20,764 bases of DNA, from positions 1 through 20,764 of the forward strand of contig JASCIV010000413.1 in NCBI GenBank assembly GCA_030374735.1, read 5' to 3'. The stretch comes from Gracilaria caudata (lineage: Eukaryota; Rhodophyta; Florideophyceae; Gracilariales; Gracilariaceae). Below are positions 1 through 5,679 of the stretch, piece by piece (position 1 is the stretch's first letter; each line of letters opens with the position of its first letter). The notes below the pieces were generated by a model. It made no database searches. It was not told the origin of the DNA and saw only the letters and a list, made by a program, of their open reading frames with translations. A program made the translations under genes and the position numbers.

Positions 1-69
1 GGTGTGGTAAAGGCAGCCAGTATCTTGGAGAAGGCGGCGGAGAGCAAGGAGCCGGTGTTGAGCGTATGA
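1..69 (+). CDS. 3' end of an unidentified protein-coding gene (partial)
   Basis: Frame 1 is open from the first base and ends at a TGA at 67-69, giving 22 residues (starts GVVKAASILEKAAES, ends PVLSV). The composition, Ala/Glu/Lys-rich and helix-like, looks like the tail of a real protein rather than random sequence. No family can be named from so short a piece. Chance openness over 22 codons is quite possible, so this is a tentative call. Confidence 0.4.
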   Translation, partial: GVVKAASILEKAAESKEPVLSV

Positions 70-174
70 GATGCACTGTATTTCATACACGGGGCTCACG
101 GAAAGAAGACAGAGAGTTGTGGAAAACGGTTGGTCTCAATAAAGCAGCACCGCGAGTTTTGGGTTGCAGACGTA

Positions 175-193
175 AGCCACCGTGGCGGTGGCT
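175..193. repeat. Perfect inverted repeat, 8-bp arms, 3-nt loop
   Basis: AGCCACCG at 175-182 and its exact reverse complement CGGTGGCT at 186-193 are separated by TGG. It could form a stable small hairpin in RNA about 105 nt beyond the stop codon at 69, or be a dimeric protein-binding site. Confidence 0.7.
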
Positions 194-234
194 CTGCGCC
201 AAAGTGCAGGGCCGAGAAACGAAAGCGCACTGTG

Positions 235-260
235 CGCGCATTTGCGCGAAGAAGCTTCTT
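235..260. repeat. Two adjacent palindromes
   Basis: CGCGCA at 235-240 and TGCGCG at 243-248 form a 6-bp inverted repeat with a 2-nt centre. It is followed at once by the perfect 12-bp palindrome AAGAAGCTTCTT at 249-260. The function is unknown. Confidence 0.65.
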
Positions 261-355
261 TCGGTTTTGAATTGCGGGCACGTTCACCGGAGTGAATTTC
301 ATTTATACGGGCATTTTGAATTATGGATGGCATGCAGTGCCGTTGCGTGCGTGTG

Positions 356-372
356 GGAGACCGCCGGTCTCC
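356..372. repeat. Perfect inverted repeat, 7-bp arms, 3-nt loop
   Basis: GGAGACC at 356-362 and GGTCTCC at 366-372 flank GCC. The geometry (short GC-rich stem, 3-nt loop) matches that of the 175-193 element. No role is evident. Confidence 0.65.
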
Positions 373-967
373 AGTGCGGCGGGCGCGCGTGACGTGATCG
401 TAAAATCGATAGACTGCTGTAGCGCACTCAACCCTGACGCCGTTTCAAAAGCGCAGCAACGTTTGACGCGAAACACACCGACATGCTTGTAGCACAAGTC
501 CGCGAGAGGCGTCAAAAAAATTGCTTCCCCGTGTAGTAGAAATGGGCGCGCGAGAGTTTACCGTTCTAAGACGTTACGTCTACGCGCTGTAAGCACGAGC
601 TGGGCGCATTCATGAGCAGCGCGCGAGGCGCACCGCCCCGTCCCCCTCACTGCGCCATACGTAACATTTAATGCGCACAGCGAACAGCACCACGCAGCAT
701 GTGGTCATGCGCGTCGCCACGCGCACTGCGGCCGCCATCAAGGCGCCCGCCGTCCCCCACCCGCGCCCGCGCCCCCCGCGAAAAACAACCACAAAAAGAG
801 CGCGGCCGAGAACGACCTTGCAGTGCAACGCGTTCCTGAATCAGCGCCGCATGAGAACGCTGACAGTGACAGGCGATTGATTGGCGCGCGCAGCACGCGG
901 CATGGCTCGGAGTCCGTATGTGCTAGCACAGCTCCTACAGTGTGACGGCACGTATATTTTGGCGAGT

Positions 968-984
968 AGACGCCAGTGGCGTCT
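968..984. repeat. 17-bp near-perfect palindrome
   Basis: AGACGCCA (968-975), a single central G, and TGGCGTCT (977-984). With one central base it is more likely a two-fold symmetric protein-binding site than an RNA hairpin. It lies about 280 bp beyond the stop of the minus-strand CDCA7-like gene. Confidence 0.65.
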
Positions 985-1262
985 GTGCACCGGTCAGCAT
1001 GATCGCGTTCCTTACAACCATGTTTTAATTGTACAACTGCGCCGCTGAATTTGAAGGTATCAACGCGCCACCCGCTTTAAAAACACACACGCCAACGCTA
1101 AAACAGCGCATCACACATCACGTATGCACAAAAAGATACAGCCGCGCCCCAAAACAGCATTTGATTTTTACTCGCGCAAAAATCAAAAAAAGACACGCAC
1201 ACTTAACAATGCATTGCTTCTTCACACATGCATGCTCTAGTGCTCACCGAAATCTCTGCAAA

Positions 1263-2150
1263 CTATTGTTTCCCCCAGCCCACGACGCCCGTCTCGTCCG
1301 TCTCTCGCTTCTCTGTCTCACCACGTCTCCGTTTGGAGCCGCGTCGTCGATTCACCCTCGCGTAGATGAAACATTGCGACCGTCCCTCCGGACAAGCACC
1401 ACGGCAATGCACACACAACCAGTTTTCATCGTGCACAGCTCGTTCCCAATCCCACCCAAACTTCACAAAGCACTTGTGACAAGTTACCTTTCGACACAGT
1501 CCCTGTCGAATGCGCGCGCAAGTCGCGAAACGCACCGCCTTCGACGTGCGCGCGCACACGTGACAGTGAGACGAAGGTGTGGGGTTAGAGTAGTACTTCT
1601 TGTACGGTCGCTTTGCGACCACCCCTTTTGTGAGCGCCGTCGTGCGCGCACGCGTGGACGGCATGTGGCACACCGATGGTGGCGCGCGCCGTCTTGGCGG
1701 AGAGTGTGCGCGGTTTGCTGCCACGGCGGTGGTGAGATGAGTGAACGATGGTAACGGCGATAGACCCCATTGCCGCATCGGCGCCGCCTGTGCATGCACT
1801 TGCGCTTGAGCTCGCGATACAGCTTGCGGTACAGACTGCGGCACCGACTGCGGCACCGACTGCGGTACAGACCGCGTTTGCACATGAGCTTGCGGTACAC
1901 AATGTGTCTGCGCTTGCGCTTGAGGCGCTACCGGCGAACCGCAATCCGGTAACAGCAGCGAAGCGAGAGCCATCTTAGCGGGAGCCCTTACCACTATCTC
2001 CGCCCCAAACGCACCCGGCGTCACCGGCGGCGAGGCCTCCAAAACACAAGTATCGGGCGTATGCGGCAAAGCCATCATCATTCCCCCCGCAGCCCTTGCC
2101 CTGGCCAACGACAGCATCGTCTGCGCCGCGCGTTCGTCCACAAAGTCCAT
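1263..2150 (-). CDS. CDCA7-like protein with C-terminal 4CXXC_R1 zinc finger
   Basis: A 295-residue protein. Residues 196-260 hold a cysteine cluster (C196, C199, C211, C219, C224, C227, C246, C249, C253, C260) with spacing and context of the zf-4CXXC_R1 domain of CDCA7/CDCA7L, including CHVC near its start and NWLCVHCRGAC. Family knowledge: CDCA7 is a nuclear partner of the HELLS/DDM1 remodeller that helps maintain DNA methylation and heterochromatin. Basic clusters (RPYKK near 181, RRRGSKRRR near 268) fit nuclear location. Residues 74-125 are low-complexity Gln/Val/Pro/Ala, with four SVPQ-type repeats coded by 12-bp tandem units. The frame opens at 2255, but Met at 2150 is preferred because the upstream 35 residues are hydrophobic and Cys-rich, unlike a nuclear protein. 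The final cysteines differ from metazoan CDCA7: GACPEGRSQC replaces the usual GICxCxxC. The family call is secure; one-to-one orthology is not. Confidence 0.8.
   Translation of the reverse strand: MDFVDERAAQTMLSLARARAAGGMMMALPHTPDTCVLEASPPVTPGAFGAEIVVRAPAKMALASLLLPDCGSPVAPQAQAQTHCVPQAHVQTRSVPQSVPQSVPQSVPQAVSRAQAQVHAQAAPMRQWGLSPLPSFTHLTTAVAANRAHSPPRRRAPPSVCHMPSTRARTTALTKGVVAKRPYKKYYSNPTPSSHCHVCARTSKAVRFATCARIRQGLCRKVTCHKCFVKFGWDWERAVHDENWLCVHCRGACPEGRSQCFIYARVNRRRGSKRRRGETEKRETDETGVVGWGKQ
1821..1877. repeat. 12-bp tandem repeat inside the CDCA7-like gene
   Basis: Units AGCTTGCGGTAC, AGACTGCGGCAC, CGACTGCGGCAC and CGACTGCGGTAC follow one another from 1821 to 1868, with a partial unit to 1877. 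On the minus strand they encode a four-residue period of the type Val-Pro-Gln-Ser. The length is a multiple of three codons, so copy-number change would keep the frame. Confidence 0.8.
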
Positions 2151-2629
2151 AACACTCACACAAGCACACGGTTCGGAAAAAGCACCAAAAACAAGCAAAA
2201 CGACGAAGCAAAGCTCGCGAGACGTTGCGTTGCACACGAACGACGCGCAGAGCAAGCGACGCGTTCAAGAAGCGCGGCGCGGAGTGCGCTGTGGGGAGAG
2301 GGGTGTGTATTGGGGGGGGAGCGATGCGTGACGAGTGTCTGACGTAATGCACGCGCGCGCGTTAAATTGGGAGGCGTTTTTAATTGCGCCGCTAACCGAG
2401 TGACAAGTCGCGCGTGTCGCGGCCGCTCGTATCGTACGTGGTGCGTTCTCCAATGGCGCCCCTCTTCGTCCCCCCCCCCCCCCCCCGTGCGTCGACGCGC
2501 CGTCTTCCAGTGGGAGCACGCCTTCGCTGCGCGTTCGTTACGAGCCGCAACAAACCGCCTTGCACGCTGTACGCGTCGCGTGTAAAGTATAATACGGCTG
2601 TGGGTAACGGCTAAACCCGTGTTCGCGAC
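2151..2629. promoter_or_regulatory. Divergent promoter region of the CDCA7-like and CBBY genes
   Basis: 479 bp separate the two start codons, which face away from each other. The region holds a G8 run (2312-2319), an alternating purine-pyrimidine GC stretch near 2351-2361 and a C17 homopolymer (2470-2486). No clear TATA box was identified for either gene. Reading frames here are shadows without domains. Confidence 0.55.
2470..2486. repeat. 17-nt poly-C tract
   Basis: An uninterrupted run of 17 cytosines, 144 bp upstream of the CBBY start codon. It is likely to be length-variable and could form i-motif or G-quadruplex structures. Exact length in raw sequence is error-prone. Confidence 0.85.
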
Positions 2630-3523
2630 ATGGCGTTTGTATCGACGCTGCCGCTCACGTCTACATCGTTCGTTGCTGGCGCGCGCTGTCAGGCGACGTG
2701 TCGTCGTGCACGCCGTCGCGCGGCGGTAGTGACAGCCAGTGCGACACCCAGTGGCAAGGCGCTTATCTTCGACTGTGACGGCGTGATTGTGGAGAGCGAG
2801 GAGTTGCACCGTATCAGCTACAATCAATGTTGGCAGCAAAACAGTCTCGGTTTCGAATGGAGCTACCAGTTTTACGAGATGTTACAAAACTCCATTGGCG
2901 GTGGTAAGGAGAAGATGCGCTGGTACTTTGACAAGCACGGCTGGCCGGATGGAAAAGCGGCGCACGATGAGTCGCAACAGGAGCAAAGACAGCAGCTCAT
3001 AAACCGTTTACATGCAGAGAAGACCGGATTGTACAAAAAGCTCATCGAGGAAGGCCAAGCTACCGTTCGCCCCGGAGTGCTACGTCTCATGGACGAGGCG
3101 CATCGCCGCGGACTCAAGCTGGCCATCTGCTCCGCTGCCAACGCGCAGGCCGTCAACCTCGTGCTCAATAAGCTGGTGGGCGCGGCGCGTCTACAAAAGT
3201 TCGACCTAATTTTGGCGGGTGATGTGGTTAGTAAGAAGAAGCCGCACCCCATGATCTACAACGTTGCGCGTGAGAAGCTGCAAGTTAACGCGGATGACTG
3301 CGTGGTCATCGAAGACAGTCAGATAGGACTGCGCGCTGCGTTGGACGCGAACATGAGCGTGGTGATCACGCATACGCCGTACACGGCTAGTCAGTCCTTT
3401 GATGGCGCTACAGCCGTGTACTCGGGGCTAGGAGAACCTGCCACCGATGCCGATGCCGACGTGGTCACCGTCGACACTTTGTTCCCAGAGTTAGCCGCCA
3501 TCAGCTCTCCCTCTGCCACATAA
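2630..3523 (+). CDS. CBBY: CBBY-like HAD phosphatase, plastid-targeted (xylulose-1,5-bisphosphate phosphatase type)
   Basis: A 297-residue HAD-superfamily hydrolase. Motif I is FDCDGVIVES (D48 nucleophile, D50), motif II is S168 in LAICSAAN, motif III is K202-K204 before PHP, and motif IV is E228-D229 in VVIEDSQIGL. The cap segment, with WYFxKHGWPD and a following helix, and the RPGVLRLMDEA stretch match plant plastid CBBY closely from memory. Plant and bacterial CbbY dephosphorylates xylulose-1,5-bisphosphate, a misfire product that inhibits Rubisco, so a stromal role in Rubisco maintenance is expected. The first 47 residues lack acidic residues, are rich in Ser/Thr/Arg/Ala and begin MAFVS, a plastid transit peptide of the red-algal/glaucophyte Phe type. 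The ATG at 2630 starts this leader directly. The minus-strand gene downstream ends only 25 bp beyond its stop. Substrate is inferred from homology. Confidence 0.92.
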   Translation: MAFVSTLPLTSTSFVAGARCQATCRRARRRAAVVTASATPSGKALIFDCDGVIVESEELHRISYNQCWQQNSLGFEWSYQFYEMLQNSIGGGKEKMRWYFDKHGWPDGKAAHDESQQEQRQQLINRLHAEKTGLYKKLIEEGQATVRPGVLRLMDEAHRRGLKLAICSAANAQAVNLVLNKLVGAARLQKFDLILAGDVVSKKKPHPMIYNVAREKLQVNADDCVVIEDSQIGLRAALDANMSVVITHTPYTASQSFDGATAVYSGLGEPATDADADVVTVDTLFPELAAISSPSAT

Positions 3524-3548
3524 ACAACAACACAAAAAAGCCCCTCGT

Positions 3549-4202
3549 TCAAAACTTGCTTGTATGCTGCTCATCCAGTCCACACACATGAGCTATTGCC
3601 GTCAACACCTCACCCCGCGCCGAGGCCATATCGCGCAGCTGCAGCCACATACCCGCTTGCAGTCCCTCAAACAGCACCTCATTCTCTTGTCGCATCGCCT
3701 CATCACATGAACTCAGCAGCGCCACACGTCCGTTCCCCACGTGCTCGCGAATGCGTCGCCAGTCATACGCACGTCCATGTCGTTCCGCGGCATAATACTC
3801 ATCGCCCGTGGGCAGCACGCACGCAAAGCCGCCGTCTACGCCGCGCTCCTCCAGTAGTCGCAGACACGCGTCGGCGCCAGAGCCCAGCCCCAGTAGACTG
3901 AGACGCGAGCCATCGCCCACTGCCTCGCGTAGCTTCGACAGCCACACGCGCTCCCATCGTTTGGTGTTACTGGCGTACGGATCGACCATTTCGGTGAGCG
4001 TGCGCAGCTGTACGCCGCCGGGAAGGTTGTCGAGGATGTGGCGGTGGAGTGACGCTTGGTGGGGCGTGTGGACGCGCTGGTGGCTGGGTACCAAGAGCAC
4101 GCGGCGACTGGCCGTGACGAAGGTCGTCCGCGCGGCGCGGGCGCGGCGAGGGCGCCGAGGTGCGGGCGGGCGTGGGATGAGGAAAGCTTGGTGACGTGCC
4201 AT
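3549..4202 (-). CDS. Unknown protein with organelle-targeting-like N-terminus
   Basis: 217 residues from the Met at 4202. The first 57 residues contain no acidic residue and many Arg, Pro, Ala and His (MARHQAFLIPRP...), with Phe at position 7, as in a plastid or mitochondrial presequence. The mature part (about 62-217) looks like a compact alpha/beta domain: a hydrophobic strand and Gly-rich turn LSLLGLGSGADACLRLL (101-117), then FACVLPTGDEYYAAE (126-140) and VALLSSC (160-166). I do not recognise the family. The frame continues upstream to an ATG at 4403, but that segment carries a CCAAT box and a G-box and is more likely promoter or 5' leader. The gene converges on CBBY with 25 bp between stops. 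The competing frames on both strands are also open in part, so the call rests on protein-like composition. Confidence 0.65.
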   Translation of the reverse strand: MARHQAFLIPRPPAPRRPRRARAARTTFVTASRRVLLVPSHQRVHTPHQASLHRHILDNLPGGVQLRTLTEMVDPYASNTKRWERVWLSKLREAVGDGSRLSLLGLGSGADACLRLLEERGVDGGFACVLPTGDEYYAAERHGRAYDWRRIREHVGNGRVALLSSCDEAMRQENEVLFEGLQAGMWLQLRDMASARGEVLTAIAHVCGLDEQHTSKF

Positions 4203-4508
4203 TGCGGGCACGCCGGTGCTCTCTCGGGTTCGGCTTCGAGATGGTCCAGCGCGAGATTGCTGAAAAGAAAACAGCTCCGTGGGGTAAACGCCAATCGCCT
4301 GACGGTATGCATCAAGCGTCGCACGGTGATTGGACCACGTGTTGAACATGCTTCCGCCGCCGGCTGGGCGACAGCCATGTATCACAGCAGTACGAGATTC
4401 CATTCTTGGTCGCGCGCCGACGCCAGCGTACGAAGGTAGTTGCTCACGCTCTCCAACACCGCCGCCGCCGCTGCCGCCGCCGCGCTACAGCTTATATCCA
4501 TCGCAGCA
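4203..4508. promoter_or_regulatory. Divergent promoter with CCAAT box, G-box and GCN repeat
   Basis: Between the minus-strand unknown gene and TMX2. ATTGG at 4329-4333 is a CCAAT box on the minus strand, and CACGTG at 4336-4341 is a G-box 2 bp away. An eight-unit GCC/GCT/GCG trinucleotide run at 4461-4484 lies just upstream of the TMX2 ATG. Which transcript each element serves cannot be told from sequence. Confidence 0.5.
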
Positions 4509-5318
4509 ATGGTCGACAATAGATTTCTTCACCCTTATTACCTTCTCAATGTGTCGCTCGTGCTTGCGTACGTCGGCTTGCGCGTGAAGCGCCTTGACGC
4601 CGGCGAGCTGCGGTCCGAGGATATGTTCGGCATCACGCGTGAGATGCAAATCTACTTCTGTGTGGCGCTCATGCTGATCACGCGCGCGTTGTCGGCGCCC
4701 ACGTTGGACGCTTATCTCTCCTCCGCGTTCATGTTTCTGCGCGTGGCAATTGTGACCTTGCTCTGGTACATGGATCGACAGCTTGTGGCCGTGTTCCTGG
4801 CGCTGTGGATCATGATCTATGCGGTGTGTCCACAGCCCAGGTTCAAGCTGCCAAACTCCATCATCACGTTGAATAATGTGTCTTACAATGACCGAATTGC
4901 CAAAAACAAGCATAAGACCATTTTCGTGTTGTGGTGTCATGCCACCTGGTCCGCGAGATGCTCGCAACTTGTGCCGGTTCTCGCTTCTCTGGCCAAAGCG
5001 TATCAACACCCTCGCGTGCGATTTGCGCGCGTCGACGTCTCAAAGTATCCTACCTTGGCTGATACCTTGTCCGTGTCTGTTTCGCCGGCATCCAAACAGC
5101 TTCCGACCGTCATTTGTTACAAACAAGGAAAGGAAATTGCTAGAATTCCTGAGATGGATCAGCGTGGAAATCTGCCCAAAAAGTGGTCGAGGGGTTTCAC
5201 TGCGGCGCATGTTGCGGAGGCGCTTGATTTGAATACGCATTTTAGAACAGCAAAACAATGGGAACAGGAAGCGCGAGAAAAATATCGTCAAACTCAAGGC
5301 CAAAAGAAGTCAGACTGA
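4509..5318 (+). CDS. TMX2: TMX2-type thioredoxin-related transmembrane protein
   Basis: A 269-residue ER membrane protein. The N-terminal part has HPYYLLNVSL (8-17) and about four hydrophobic segments (near 10-26, 45-62, 72-88 and 91-107). A thioredoxin-like domain follows (about 137-240), with W147-S-A-R-C151 at the active-site position and the cis-Pro loop KQLPT (P199). The stretch SVSPASKQLPT...GKEIARIPEMD matches animal TMX2 from memory. Animal TMX2 also has Ser in place of the first active-site Cys (SNDC); here it is SARC, so a normal dithiol oxidoreductase cycle is unlikely. The C-terminus KKSD fits the KKXX ER-retrieval signal. The frame is open upstream to a TTG at 4440, but the ATG at 4509 (context gcagcaATGg) is the first ATG and puts the conserved segment near the N-terminus. 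Family knowledge places TMX2 at the ER and ER-mitochondria contacts. Confidence 0.92.
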   Translation: MVDNRFLHPYYLLNVSLVLAYVGLRVKRLDAGELRSEDMFGITREMQIYFCVALMLITRALSAPTLDAYLSSAFMFLRVAIVTLLWYMDRQLVAVFLALWIMIYAVCPQPRFKLPNSIITLNNVSYNDRIAKNKHKTIFVLWCHATWSARCSQLVPVLASLAKAYQHPRVRFARVDVSKYPTLADTLSVSVSPASKQLPTVICYKQGKEIARIPEMDQRGNLPKKWSRGFTAAHVAEALDLNTHFRTAKQWEQEAREKYRQTQGQKKSD

Positions 5319-5679
5319 ACGCAAGCTCAAGTTGCAGCTCGCAAAACCGTCTGCTCATACTTGTTGGCAACACAATTGTCTTCAGTGGTACACGCGGGGA
5401 TGCGCTGAATTCGCTTGTTTCATGTCGTCATGATGACGAAACCAGTGATGTGCATTGGTTTACAGCACGAGTGCCTTTTGTCATGCTGCCGGGTAAGGTA
5501 TTGATCTTCATTGAACACTCTTCAACCGCTTCTAGCGAGGAAGCGTTGTGGTTGCTCGCTACCGTTTCCGAAGTCACGCGTTGTAAGCGTGCGCCAATAT
5601 TTCTTACAAAGAACACAAGATCTTTACTGTGTCTGTACAAACGAATTATGTGCACTATTGACGTTTTTATTCGTACGTG
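5319..5679. other. Intergenic region between convergent genes
   Basis: 361 bp between the TMX2 stop and the stop of the minus-strand membrane protein, presumably the two 3' UTRs. A 15-nt perfect inverted repeat lies at 5425-5439 (TCGTCAT, G, ATGACGA). The open plus frame that crosses it is mostly antisense to the membrane-protein gene and shows no domain. Confidence 0.6.

Larger units (their letters stand above)
70..1262. other. Intergenic region, no gene recognised
   Basis: Several frames are open for 60-110 codons, but their translations are low-complexity, Arg/Cys/Ala-rich and carry no recognisable domain, as expected in GC-rich noncoding DNA. The stretch should hold the 3' flank of the gene ending at 69 and, at its right end, the 3' flank of the minus-strand CDCA7-like gene. 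It contains several perfect short inverted repeats (175-193, 235-248, 249-260, 356-372, 968-984), listed separately. No tRNA-like or other RNA-gene signature was seen. Confidence 0.6.

Noticed and set aside
1029..1754. 241-codon plus-strand open frame
   Set aside because: Begins at a non-ATG-favoured place, is basic and domain-free, and its second half is antisense to the zinc finger of the CDCA7-like gene, which explains the openness.
2151..2255. 35-codon extension of the CDCA7-like protein
   Set aside because: Hydrophobic and Cys-rich; would give a signal-peptide-like start to a nuclear-type protein. Possible but less likely than Met 2150.
3836..4378. 180-codon minus-strand frame overlapping the unknown gene
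   Set aside because: It is the shifted frame of the 217-residue protein; its translation is Ser/Pro/Ala/Arg-rich without order, while the chosen frame has a coherent leader and fold-like pattern.
4203..4403. 67-codon N-terminal extension of the unknown minus-strand protein
   Set aside because: It overlaps a CCAAT box and G-box, and Met 4202 begins a typical targeting leader, which would be buried if the extension were translated.
4440..4508. Poly-Ala extension of TMX2
   Set aside because: The frame begins with TTG, not ATG. The Ala run is the GCN trinucleotide repeat in the 5' leader.
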